Positions 36,638 to 46,450 of a stretch of 64,000 nucleotides of DNA are shown piece by piece; the first letter of the stretch is position 1; every line of letters starts with the position of its first letter. A program made the translations under genes and the position numbers. The stretch comes from Saprospiraceae bacterium (lineage in GTDB: Bacteria; Bacteroidota; Bacteroidia; Chitinophagales; Saprospiraceae): assembly GCA_016719855.1 (NCBI GenBank), contig JADJYH010000003.1, positions 124,001-188,000 on the forward strand, read 5' to 3'. The notes below the pieces were generated by a model. That model did not search any database. It was not told the DNA's origin and worked only from the letters and a program-made list of their open reading frames with translations.

Positions 36638-38167
36638 TCAGTTTTTCATTACCACCAGTTTTTCCAGTAAACCACGACCGTTTGCCATTGTGATTTTGAG
36701 CAAATAAATGCCCGATGCCAATTCCTGCATAGGCCATTCGACTTGCCCGGCAGCTATTTTCCCTTGCCAAGTTTGGAGTGTTCGCCCGTTCAAGTCAGCA
36801 ATCTGGACTTTGGAAATGGCCTGATTTCCAGTTTTTATGAAAAAATGACCTGAAGTTGGGTTGGGAAAAATCAGTAGCTCATCCTCCACATTTGTTGTTT
36901 CCACAGCTGATGCCACGCAACCAAAATTGGCCAATTGCGACAGCAAAGCTGTCCGCCGCCCATTGATGAACGGCTTCAGTCCTGCAATGATATACGGGCC
37001 TTGTGGGCCGCCCGGCGTGGATACTTCCTGCGAAAGGTTTTGCTCGAAAACGTTGTTCGGATAGAACTTCTTCGTGTCTTCGTAAACATGGGTGCGGATT
37101 AGGTCGGCGAGCGAGTCAATGCGGGCATCGAGTGCTTCGTTGCTAAAATCTTGCAGCAGTTCGCAGTAACGGTCGGCGTAAGCTTGCTTCATGTCGGCGT
37201 TTTGGAGCAAGCGGTTCATCAGCGGCCGCTGGTCAAAGGGCTGCGGGATGTGCGTGAACGGCAGGTTCAGCAACTGCTGCTCGCTCAGGCCCATCTTGAA
37301 ATTGCCGAACGCCTCGTTTTCATCCCAAGCGATGAACTCGAATTTGTCGGTGTCCTCGTTGTGGTACAGGTAGTAGTTGTGGCCGGAGCCGACATAACTA
37401 TCGAGGTTGACGAACAGGCTGTGCGTCGCCCAGTAACCGTACCAACTGTCAAGGTTGAGGCGGTCGGTGAGAGCGGCTTGCAGGTCGGCTGCGGACGAAT
37501 TGTTCAGCGCATCGAGCAGGGCGATGAGGTCGCTCCAGTCGTTGAGGTCTTCGTTGGTTTTGAGTTCGTAGTCCCCGATATAGTTGTTCTGCTGCGAGCC
37601 TTTCCACTGGAGTGTGCCGTGTGGGTCGCCCTTGAAGAGGTTGCCGTCGTTGTTGTCGAAGCGCTGCTTCAAAAAATTTTTCCGATGTCCTCCACCACAG
37701 AGTACAGCCCCCAAAACTCACCGTTGAGGTACAGCCGTGCAAATGTCGCCCTTGGTGCAGCGATGTCGTGCTGGTTCATGAAGTCGAGCGCCAGTTTTTC
37801 CCGCAGGAAAGTTGGATCTTTGAAGCCATTGTTGAGTGAAAGCTGCTTCAGGCCGTCGTGCGTCGGGTCGTCCACAAATTCTTCAAAGTCAATCTTGAAG
37901 GCTTTTTCATGGTGGGGCCGTTGTACGAGGAGTTGCCCTTGAAGCGCACCCCGGCGTCGGGGTAGAGGATGCCGTCAACGGTCACGTCGCATTTCATGTA
38001 GGTCTCGCCGGGCTTGTTGGCCACGAGGCTGTCCCAGTAGCCCAGTTGCGAGAAGTCGAGGCGGATTTCGTGGACATTGCCCTCGGCAAAAACTGGTCGC
38101 CTTCGGTTTGGGCGAACGTGGGGGCGATGGTTGCGAAGCAAAAAAGGATGGTGAAAAGTTGTTTCAC
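36638..38167 (-). CDS. CotH-type kinase-fold secreted protein with T9SS tail (three frameshifts)
   Basis: About 510 residues. GTG 38167 starts the signal peptide KQLFTILFCFATIAPTFAQ. CotH-type blocks: GVRFKGNSSYNGP, LALDFMNQHDIAAPRATFAR, the hallmark YLNGEFWGLYSVVEDIG, DGNLFKGD and FEFIAWDENEAFGNFKMG. A type A sorting tail closes it (LLIFPNPTSGHFFIKTGNQA). CotH proteins are atypical kinases; spore coat CotH phosphorylates Ser/Thr, the Bacteroidota forms are uncharacterised. Frame breaks near 38090 (T5), 37905 (A5) and 37677 (T6) all lie in homopolymers, so the gene is probably intact. Confidence 0.88.
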
Positions 38168-38388
38168 GCTAGATTAGATTGGTCAATTGCGTGTGAGACT
38201 CCAAATCTACGTTACTGTTTAATACAACTGTTTTTTTTCACTGAACACAGCCCGCAAACCAATCGCTGGTCTGCCTGTCCGAATAAAAAGGCGCTCCCCC
38301 TCCACGCTTCAATTGCCATTTCCCCCCGCTTAATTGAATTCTGCGCCGGGTCGTTTTCAAAAATTAGTTCCTGCCCTACCCCTGCCCA

Positions 38389-38396
38389 CATCTTTG
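38389..38396 (+). promoter_or_regulatory. possible -7 box before the GRAS gene
   Basis: CATCTTTG, one base off TAnnTTTG, lies 75 bases before ATG 38471. The rest of the 300-base gap 38168-38470 shows nothing else. Confidence 0.35.
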
Positions 38397-38470
38397 GCAC
38401 ATCGAAACAAAAAACGGGGCTTCAAGCGCTTCGGAAATTCAATCAAAAACAATTTTAATCAGCTAAAATC

Positions 38471-39544
38471 ATGAGCCAGACAACCCAAGTTGACATCTAC
38501 CAATCCCTGAGCGACTTCATGAAAATGGCCCCTCATTTCGACGGGCAGACCAAACAAGAAATCGAGTCCTTTTTCGCCTACTGCATGGAAGGAATGGGCA
38601 CGGATTCACAGAAGCTGCTGGCTACCCTGCTCATCAAGGCCCTGAACAAAAAAATCAATTCCGAAGCCATCGGCGAGAACATCTACCTCGGCAAGTACGA
38701 GATTTCACAGATACAGTTGTTCAACATCCTGATTGAGAAATTCCCTTTCGTCAAGTTTAGCCAACACATCACCAACAGCGCCATCGTGGAGGAAATGCAG
38801 GGCTGCAATGAGGTGACGCTCATGGACATCGGCATCGGGCAAGGCACACAGGTGGTCAACATCATCGAACTGTCCAAAAGCCTGCCCCAACTCCAAAAGC
38901 TGCATGTTGTCGGCATCGAGCCATTCGGCGACGCCCTGAACATGGCGCAAGCAAACATCCTCGGCTACAACGGGCAGGTGCCTTTTGAAATCAGCTTCAC
39001 CGCCATCAACGACTCCGTGGAGAACGTGGATTTCGCCACCATCCAAAACGTCGGCGGCAAAATCATCGTCAACGCTTCCCTCGCCCTGCACCATATCCAG
39101 TCCGACCTGCTCCGTATGGACACTATCGCAAGGGTGAAGGCCATGAACCCCAGCGCTTTCATTTTCATCGAGCCAAATGTCAACCATTACGAGCCTGATT
39201 TCCACGCCCGGTTCGAGAATTGCTACAAGCATTTCTACCATATTTTTCAGGTCATTGACCGCATCGAAAACATTGGCAACAATGACAAGAATGCCCTGAA
39301 ACTCTTCTTCGGAAGGGAAATCGAGGACATCATCGGCAAGGAGGAGAAGGACCGTTTCGAGAAGCACGAGCCTGCCACCCACTGGATTGAGCGGCTGAAA
39401 GAAAGCAGCTTTTCCATCAAAAACGACTTCCTGAAATCGCCCGTCGAGGCAGGCTGCGGCGTGGAAATCAGCTACCACAAAGAGGGTTTCCTCGGCTTCA
39501 CCCATGGTGATGAAACGGTGCTCGCCGTGATTTATGCCAATTGA
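38471..39544 (+). CDS. bacterial GRAS-domain protein (Rossmann methyltransferase fold)
   Basis: 357 residues, complete. The motif string of plant GRAS proteins is present in order: helical N-terminus; VHIID-type loop VTLMDIGIGQGTQ (115-127); LALHHI (205-210), equal to the plant LHHLL; FIEPNVNHYEPDFHARFENC (232-251), matching the plant VEQEANHN...F..RF block; GREIEDI and RFEKHE (about 281-300), equal to RVERHE; and a short SAW-like end. The fold is a SAM-methyltransferase-type Rossmann domain, and Zhang, Iyer and Aravind proposed that bacterial GRAS proteins methylate small molecules. Here it lies 113 bases before an aminotransferase on the same strand. The substrate is unknown. Confidence 0.92.
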   Translation: MSQTTQVDIYQSLSDFMKMAPHFDGQTKQEIESFFAYCMEGMGTDSQKLLATLLIKALNKKINSEAIGENIYLGKYEISQIQLFNILIEKFPFVKFSQHITNSAIVEEMQGCNEVTLMDIGIGQGTQVVNIIELSKSLPQLQKLHVVGIEPFGDALNMAQANILGYNGQVPFEISFTAINDSVENVDFATIQNVGGKIIVNASLALHHIQSDLLRMDTIARVKAMNPSAFIFIEPNVNHYEPDFHARFENCYKHFYHIFQVIDRIENIGNNDKNALKLFFGREIEDIIGKEEKDRFEKHEPATHWIERLKESSFSIKNDFLKSPVEAGCGVEISYHKEGFLGFTHGDETVLAVIYAN

Positions 39545-39548
39545 AAAT

Positions 39549-39642
39549 GATATTGGGATATTGAGGTATTGGGTTATTAAAAGCCAGCCTTTCTACAATA
39601 ACCCAATATCCTAATAACCCAATATCACAATAACTCAATATC
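39549..39642. repeat. ATTGGGATATTG microrepeat palindrome between GRAS and aminotransferase genes
   Basis: GATATTGGGATATTGAGGTA and following (39549-39579) pairs with AATAACCCAATATCCTAATA and further inverted copies (39597-39642). It could attenuate or process a joint transcript. Confidence 0.75.
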
Positions 39643-39657
39643 TAAAAGCCACCATCC

Positions 39658-40833
39658 ATGACTAACCTGTTTTTTAGCGATATTCTGCAAAATGCCCCAA
39701 GCCGTATAACCCCAACCAAAACCTCTTCCAACCTGCTGTTGGACAAGAACGAGCAGTCCGACGACGTGGATTTTTCCATCAAGGAAAAGGTGCTGAACAG
39801 CCTGATGAACGCCAACTGGAACCGCTACCCCAGCGCCGATTGCAGCGACATCGAGGCCCTCGTCGCCAACTACTGCGACCTCGACCCAGCGAACATCGTG
39901 CTCGGCCCAGGTTCGGCGAGCATCATCACCACGCTGCTCAACTACTTTGCCCTGAACGGCAAGCGCATCGTGATTGCGCAGCCCTCCTACACGCTGTTCG
40001 ACTACCACTGCAAGACCTACAACATCCCCTACGAGCCGTGGATGTTGACCCCAGAATTAGAGTACGATTACGAGAATATTCCGGCCTTGGGTGCTGGTTC
40101 AGTGCTCATCATCACGACCCCGAACAACCCGGTCGGCAACACCATCGAGCAGGAAAAACTGGAGCATATCCTGCGCTCAAACCCAGAATCTTTCGTGATT
40201 TTGGACGCAGTGTACGCCGAATTTGCGGAGATGGACTTGGCGCCGCTCGTCCGCAAATACGACAACCTGATGGTGCTTCGGTCATTCTCAAAAGCTTTCC
40301 CGATGGCGGGTTTGCGCTTCGGTTACCTCTGCGCTGCGCCACAGACGGCGACCGTCATCCGCAAGTTGATGCTCCAGTTTTCCATCAACCACCTGACGCA
40401 GGTATTTGCAAGGGAGGTGCTGTTCACCCCTGAGTTTTTGGAAGACTCCCGCCAACGGGTCAACGCCATGATAGAAGAGCGGGACAGGATGTTCCGGTTG
40501 TTGAACCGCAGGTTCGATGGCAACATCGTGAAGGTGTTCCGGTCGTCGGGCAACTTCTTGTTGATGCGTGTTTTCGACGACGCCACCTTCGGCAAACTGA
40601 TGGCCGACCTTGAAAAAAGCGGGATTAAAGTGCTGAATACTTCGCCATTTCCATTGCTTCGCAATACCTTTCGGGTGTCAATCGGTACGCCGGAGGAAAA
40701 CAATATCTTTCTGCGCTGCATGACGGACAGCTTAGGCCAGCAAAGCCTGCAAAGGAAGCCACAGATGCAGCTCGTTGGCGGGTATTACCCCGTGGGAAGG
40801 GCGAGCCAGTTTCAGCGGGTGGCCAGTAATTAA
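39658..40833 (+). CDS. PLP-dependent aminotransferase, HisC-like (fold type I)
   Basis: 391 residues. PLP-site residues are all present: AQPSYTLFDYH (Tyr stacking), TTPNNPVGN (Asn157), ILDAVYAEFA (Asp183, Tyr186), RSFSKAFPMAGLRFGY (Schiff-base Lys212) and the carboxylate-binding Arg near LRNTFRVSIGTPEEN. Closest by pattern to histidinol-phosphate or threonine-phosphate type aminotransferases. No his operon is nearby, so a secondary or specialised pathway is likelier. Ends with an extra ~30-residue tail. It probably works with the GRAS protein upstream (inference from position only). Confidence 0.9.
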   Translation: MTNLFFSDILQNAPSRITPTKTSSNLLLDKNEQSDDVDFSIKEKVLNSLMNANWNRYPSADCSDIEALVANYCDLDPANIVLGPGSASIITTLLNYFALNGKRIVIAQPSYTLFDYHCKTYNIPYEPWMLTPELEYDYENIPALGAGSVLIITTPNNPVGNTIEQEKLEHILRSNPESFVILDAVYAEFAEMDLAPLVRKYDNLMVLRSFSKAFPMAGLRFGYLCAAPQTATVIRKLMLQFSINHLTQVFAREVLFTPEFLEDSRQRVNAMIEERDRMFRLLNRRFDGNIVKVFRSSGNFLLMRVFDDATFGKLMADLEKSGIKVLNTSPFPLLRNTFRVSIGTPEENNIFLRCMTDSLGQQSLQRKPQMQLVGGYYPVGRASQFQRVASN

Positions 40834-40922
40834 CTGACGCTAACCCACAGCCGCTCCATAAACCCCGTCATTAATTTTCAATGCGAACAGCTATAAAATT
40901 CCATTTTAAAGCAATTCATATC

Positions 40923-41546
40923 ATGCAAAATCCAAAATTTCACCCTTACCAAAACGATGGCCTCAACCATCTTTATGAACTCCTTTTCTGCGACAACGAA
41001 GCGGCATTCAGCAACAGCGGCCCATACCCCTGGCCGGTCATATTTGCTGACCCACCAGATGCTGAGGCCCTGCTCCAACTCGCCAACGATACCAACCAGG
41101 AAAGCCGCCTTCGGGCACTGGCTGCCACGAAACTCCGCTCCATCGGCGGCCCTGCGCCAAAGGCCGAACTGCACGGCGTCATCGTCGAAGTGGGCATGGA
41201 GGGTGGTCTCGATGTGCTGGCCGCCTTCGGTGACGGCACGGCCCGATACCTCAACCACGCCGAAAAGGCCATTATTTCCGACGCTCCGTCGGAAGCCACC
41301 AACAGCCTGATTGACACCCTGTGGCAGCACAGCATCAATGTGGTCACCAAGATTGGCCCGTGGGACAAGCCCCGCCTCGAACCACCGCAAACTGGCATGG
41401 TCAGGCTGAGCTTCCTCGTGTCAGGCCAACTTTTTTTCGGACAAGCACCGATGGATGTCTTTTTCAAGGACCCGATGGCTGGGCCAGTCTTGAATTCGGC
41501 TGCTCAGTTGATGGCTTATTTGACTGAATATGCGACCAAAAATTGA
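40923..41546 (+). CDS. conserved hypothetical protein, first of a trio
   Basis: About 207 residues from ATG 40923 (MQNPKFHPYQNDGLNHLYEL). Alpha/beta composition with LRALAATKLRSIGGPAPKAE, VIVEVGMEGGLDVLAAFGDG-TARYLNHAEK and LVSGQLFFGQAPMDVFFKDP. No signal peptide or membrane span. No named domain recognised. The next two genes follow at 81 and 17 bases on the same strand. The longer frame from 40881 adds 14 residues without a better start. Confidence 0.7.
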   Translation: MQNPKFHPYQNDGLNHLYELLFCDNEAAFSNSGPYPWPVIFADPPDAEALLQLANDTNQESRLRALAATKLRSIGGPAPKAELHGVIVEVGMEGGLDVLAAFGDGTARYLNHAEKAIISDAPSEATNSLIDTLWQHSINVVTKIGPWDKPRLEPPQTGMVRLSFLVSGQLFFGQAPMDVFFKDPMAGPVLNSAAQLMAYLTEYATKN

Positions 41547-41627
41547 GATTTCGGAAATCTTCAAGATTTCCGAAATTTGACCCATACAACTGTAAACCAA
41601 CGAATTTCATCAAAAACAAAGCATCAA

Positions 41628-42008
41628 ATGTCAAACATCAAGACCAAGATTGACGAATGGGAAGTCCGTGACTTGGAGGACAATGGCGTACTGAAAATCT
41701 ACGTCGAACACAATACCGAAATGGGCAACCAAGGCGTGCCCGGCATTCAGGTTTGGTACACGGTGGCGGGCGGCACTTCCATCGTAAATTATGAACCAAA
41801 CCATGTGGAACGCTGGGCCTACCAAGCGCAAAAAGCCAACGAAACCGACTACCTCCTCACTGATTATTCGTGGATAAACCACGAGGATATGTACATCAAA
41901 AACAGCCTCGTCATTGGCGATAAATTAAAGGCAAAAGTATCGGTAAAAGTGCGCAGCAAAGCAACGCCAATCACGAAGGAATATGAACTGCCATTTACCC
42001 TCGATTAA
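41628..42008 (+). CDS. small conserved hypothetical protein, second of the trio
   Basis: 126 residues from ATG 41628 (MSNIKTKIDEWEVRDLEDNG). Beta-rich: VLKIYVEHNTEMGNQGVPGI, QVWYTVAGGTSIVNYEPNHV and a final KAKVSVKVRSKATPITKEYE. Could be an Ig-like sandwich. Cytoplasmic by lack of a signal. Function unknown. Confidence 0.65.
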   Translation: MSNIKTKIDEWEVRDLEDNGVLKIYVEHNTEMGNQGVPGIQVWYTVAGGTSIVNYEPNHVERWAYQAQKANETDYLLTDYSWINHEDMYIKNSLVIGDKLKAKVSVKVRSKATPITKEYELPFTLD

Positions 42009-42025
42009 ACCTTAAAACCAACATA

Positions 42026-43117
42026 ATGGTAGTAATTGGGAATTTTGTGCTGGCCGTAGCCACTTTGGTTTTCTTCCTGCTTGTGAAAGATATCTTGTTT
42101 ACCAAAATGCCCGGTGGCGATGCAGGCGTTGGCTATGCATGGGCACTAATCATTGGCGTTTTGGTCTTTTCCATTTGCATGGCGATAGCAACGGCCATCA
42201 TTGGTGTACAAGGCGGTTTCTCGTGGGTCGGGTCGCCCGGAGGTTCACGGGTCATGCTGGTTTTGGTGGGTTTTATATTGATAATGGTAGGCAATGGCTT
42301 TTTTATGTTCGGGGAAGGCTTTGGCGGACTACCCAATTTTATAAGAAAAACATTTACTGCCATACCTGCTATACTACCGCCTATACTGATAATATGCGCT
42401 GCTATACTATTGAATGCAGAACGCTCGGCAATACCTGCATTTACTTATAAACTACCCATATATTTCGGATTAATTAGCGGCATATTAGCCGTTGGGTTTC
42501 TCATGGCAGAAAGTGTCCGAAACTCCGCTGCCCGAATTCAATCGGACATTGATTTCACCGATAAAATCCACCAAGACCACCTCAACCAAATTGACACCAC
42601 CGATGTGATGAAGGACGGGGTCTTCCTGTTCGTTTTCACCGATGCCAACCAAGACAAAGACGTGCGGGAAAAGGCGTTGGCCAAGATAAAAACCCGCCCC
42701 GACTGGCAAGAGGAACTGGTTCGCCGCCTTCAAAACGACTGGGCACCCGAAGCCTTCACCTTCCTCGCCTCCAACGACGTGGACGACAAAACCATGTTCC
42801 CAGAAGCGGTGCGGCAGGGTGTTTTAATTCAGGCGAAACTTATTCGGGAAAGCATCCGCCGATGCCGGGGCGATTACGACATGTATCCCGGCCTGTTCAG
42901 TTGGGAGGTGGAGCGGATGCTCCGCACGGTGGACAAGTTCCAGGGTATGGGCGTGGACTACCGCCCGGCGGTGCAGGAAGTCCGCAATGCGCTAGACGAG
43001 CGGACGAGTTTTGAAAAACCGAAACCGACGGCCAAAACCACCTTAGACAATTGGCTGAAAAAAAGCATTGAGCGGCATGTATGTTTTCGAGGAAACCTTC
43101 GGCAACGAATGATTTAG
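42026..43117 (+). CDS. multi-span membrane protein with cytoplasmic helical domain, third of the trio
   Basis: 363 residues. Five membrane spans in the first 170 residues (NFVLAVATLVFFLLVKDILF; YAWALIIGVLVFSICMAIAT; VMLVLVGFILIMVGNGFFMF; IPAILPPILIICAAILLNAE; LPIYFGLISGILAVGFLMAE). These are followed by a ~190-residue charged cytoplasmic domain (KIKTRPDWQEELVRRLQNDW, AFTFLASNDVDDKTMFPEAV). Starts 17 bases after the small gene. No named family recognised. Confidence 0.7.
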   Translation: MVVIGNFVLAVATLVFFLLVKDILFTKMPGGDAGVGYAWALIIGVLVFSICMAIATAIIGVQGGFSWVGSPGGSRVMLVLVGFILIMVGNGFFMFGEGFGGLPNFIRKTFTAIPAILPPILIICAAILLNAERSAIPAFTYKLPIYFGLISGILAVGFLMAESVRNSAARIQSDIDFTDKIHQDHLNQIDTTDVMKDGVFLFVFTDANQDKDVREKALAKIKTRPDWQEELVRRLQNDWAPEAFTFLASNDVDDKTMFPEAVRQGVLIQAKLIRESIRRCRGDYDMYPGLFSWEVERMLRTVDKFQGMGVDYRPAVQEVRNALDERTSFEKPKPTAKTTLDNWLKKSIERHVCFRGNLRQRMI

Positions 43118-43233
43118 CCCTCCTCCCTCCGATTAAAACGGGTAAATGCCTTTCTGGAATGCTTCAGTTCAAATCCACTACGCTTCAAGCAGAAAAAAGC
43201 GACTCCATCCCGCCCAACACCTAATTTCGCCTA

Positions 43234-46200
43234 ATGCGCCAGTTATGTCAAATAGTATCGTTTTGCTGCTGCCTGTTGGGGTGGGTCGCCGCTGGTTTTG
43301 CGCAAGGGCAACTCCTCTCATGGGAGTTCATTGGCGAAGAAAAAGGGCTGAACACACTCGGCCTGAACAACATCCATCAGGACCAGGTGGGCTATATCTG
43401 GCTGGCCACGCAAGAGGGGCTGGTGCGCTATGACGGGCATTCGTTCAGGCTCTTCCGCAACGTGCCGGGCGACAGTACCTCACTTTACAGCAACCATGTT
43501 TATTGCATCACCGAGGACAAGGAGGGCAATATTTGGGTGGGGTTGATTAGGGGCGGAGTGAGCCGCTACGACCGCAAAACAGGGAAGTTCAGGAACTACA
43601 ATTTCACGGAAAAACTGAAAATAAAAACGGCCACGGTTCATCAAGTTTTCTTCGATAAGGCGGGTGAACTATGGGTCGGAGTGGGCGGGTTTGGCCTCGT
43701 GCATTTGAACCAAAAAACTGGAGCGTTCAAGCACTATGACCTTGTGACTGCCGAAACGGCACCTCACCTGACTCCGCAAGAGTTGCCGAACTACAACATT
43801 GCCCAAAATTTTTGGCAGGACGAGAACGGCCAAATCTGGTGCGCCACCCCCGACGACCTCTACCGCTTCGACCCAAAAACGGGGAAGGCTACCCCACATC
43901 GTTTTGGAAAAAAGGCACCCAATGGTTTCCGGCAGAACCAAACTTTCGTGATATGCCCGGAAGGCGATTGGCTCTGGGTCGGTGGATGGGGAGCAGGGTG
44001 CGCCGCTACAACCGCAAGACGGGCGAATGGAAACAATATTTGCTGGTGGAAAACCCCACCTCGCCCGATGCCTTCAACATCGTCAATGGCATTGTGCAAA
44101 AAGGGGCGGATGAGCTATGGGTATCAACCCAAGACCAGGGCCTGGCTGTTTTCAACAAAAAAACGGAGCAGTTTTACTATTACAACCGACATCCCGCCGA
44201 ATACCCCGATTTTCCAATTTCAGTAGGAACACCCTTGCTCGACAATCAGGGAAATTTATGGGTGAGCGTCCCCGGCCAATTGATGCGTATCCGGTTGAAA
44301 GACAAGCAGTTCCATTTTCATCCCGTGAAGTCTGCCCGACTATTGATCAACGATGACGCCTACCTCTTGACCCTGTTCGATGACCGGGAAGGCCGTTTCC
44401 GTTTCATTGGGATGCCCTCTGGCGATGGCTTGCAGGTGGTAGACAAAAAAACGGGGAAAACGACTGTTCCGGCATTTGTCAATGTGCCCAAGGCGGACGA
44501 AAACAGCCAGATGGTTAGGGGGGTGATGCAAACTGCCGATGGCACCATCTGGGTCTTGGGCCGCCATATTCTGTACCGTTTCAATCCGCAAACGATGCGC
44601 CTCGAAGTGCCAGCGCAGCCGCCAGTTTTTTCGAAGGAATTTGGCACCAATTACTACACGATGATGGCGGAGGACGGTCAAGGGAACATCTGGCTCGGCA
44701 CGGCGATGTTCGGCCTGTTTCGGTACAACCCCCGCACGGGCGAGGCGACGCATTTCATGCCCGACGAAAAAAAGACGGGAGACGTTCCGACCAATGTGGT
44801 AGGCGTCGTCCATGCCGATGGCACGGGCCGATTGTGGTACGCCAGCCGCGATAGAACGGCCTACGGCTACTTCAATTCCGAAGAAAACAGGTTTGTGTAC
44901 CTCGATGTAGATGGAAAGGTGACCTCCGATCTTGCCTCGATGCGGATAAACAACTACTTCACCGACCAAAAAGGAAACACATGGGCCTTCACGGAGCGGG
45001 GCATCTACGTTTTCGATTGTGCCGCCGAGCAGCCACGGTTGGCCAAAAAATACACCGTGGAGAATGGCCTTCTGTACGATTATGTGACTTGGGGAGTTGG
45101 CGATGACAGTGGCAATCTTTGGTTGATAAATGGGCGCAACCTTTGCCGGATGAACCTTGCCACGGAGCGGTTCACTGTTTTTGGCAAACAGGACGGGTAC
45201 CCTCCCGTGAACGCTGGTATCGGCAAATTTGCCAACGGGAGTTTCTACCTACGTGGGTTTGGCGGCTACTACACGTTCAACGCCGACTCGCTGCGACCCT
45301 ACGAATCCCAAGCCCCCATCGTGCTGACCTCGTTCAAGGTGAACGACCAAGAGCAGTACCCCGGCAGCGAATTGGCCCAATCAGAACCATTCGTCGTAAC
45401 CGCCGACGGACGTTATTTCTCCTGGAATTTGCGGCCCTCGACTTCACGCACCCTGAGTTGTGCCGTTACGAATACCAGTTGGAAGGGCTTGACAACCAGT
45501 GGGTTAAAGCTGGAACACGCCATTTGGTAAACTACACGAACGTGCCCGCCGGACGCTATGCTTTTCGGGTAAAATTGGAGGGCAGGCCCGATGCCGAGGC
45601 GCTCACCGTGCCGCTCGTAGTGCGGGAAGCATTTTACAAACGGGGCTGGTTTTGGGCACTGATAGCGGCGGCGTTGCTTGGTGCGGCGGTCGTCTATTTC
45701 CGCAACCGCCAACGTCAACGGCAGCAAGTGACGGAACTGAAAAGCAAGGCGCAACTGCTCGAAAAGAGAAAGCCGTAGTACAGTACGAAAGCCTCAAACA
45801 GCAGCTCAACCCGCATTTTCTTTTCAACTCCTTGACCTCGCTCGGCAGCCTTATCTCGATGGACCCCAAAGCTGCGGTAACCTTCCTCGACAGCCTGAGC
45901 AAGACCTACCGCTACATCCTCAAAAGCAGCGAACGGGAAACCGTGCCGCTGACCGAGGAACTGAAGTTCGGGGAGTCGTTCGTGAAACTCCAAAAAACGA
46001 GGTTCGGCGAGGGCTTGCAGGTTAATTTCAAGGTGGACGAGGAGGATTTTCACCGAAAAATAGTGCCCGTCACCCTGCAAAACCTGCTGGAAAACGCCAT
46101 CAAGCACAACATCATTGACGAGGACGAGCCACTGGTGATAGATGTGTTTGTGGAGGGCGATTACCTCGTGGTGCAAAATAATTTGCAGCGGAAAAAATTC

Positions 46201-46323
46201 GTGGAAACGAGCAACAAGCGGGGCTTGACGAACTTACAATCTTTCTACCGCTACCTCTCCGACAAGCCGATTGTGGTGGAGGAGGATGGGGCGTTTTTTA
46301 GGATAAAAATACCGTTGATTTAA
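43234..46323 (+). CDS. propeller sensor histidine kinase, LytS/His_kinase type (three frameshifts)
   Basis: About 1,030 residues. Signal peptide (CCCLLGWVAAGFAQG), then a 14-blade-type Reg_prop sensor (GLNNIHQDQVGYIWLATQEG, VYCITEDKEGNIWVGLI), a Y_Y_Y domain (YEYQLEGLDNQWVKAGTRHL), one membrane span (WFWALIAAALLGAAVVYF), a short coil and the His_kinase module ESLKQQLNPHFLFNSLTSLG (phospho-His) with N-box NLLENAIKHN. The frame breaks near 43990, 45420 and 45770, conserved protein continuing each time. Partner of the LytTR regulator that follows. Blade count is from the family, not measured. Confidence 0.88.
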
Positions 46324-46331
46324 GTTTGAAC

Positions 46332-46429
46332 GGATTGGAAAGCCCGAGGTACGAGGGATTTCTAAGCCAGGTTAGCATCAACTCGTTCAGGCTTAGAAAT
46401 CCCTCCTTTTGGGTCGGGCTTTCCAATCC
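46332..46429 (+). promoter_or_regulatory. 98-nt near-perfect hairpin between kinase and regulator genes
   Basis: Outer stem GGATTGGAAAGCCCGA (46332-46347) pairs with 46414-46429. Inner stem GAGGGATTTCTAAGCC (46353-46368) pairs with 46390-46405. It starts 9 bases after the kinase stop and ends 21 bases before the regulator ATG. No T-run follows, so an RNA processing or attenuation element is more likely than a simple terminator. Confidence 0.7.
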
Positions 46430-46450
46430 ATCACTGAAAAAATTGAAGTC

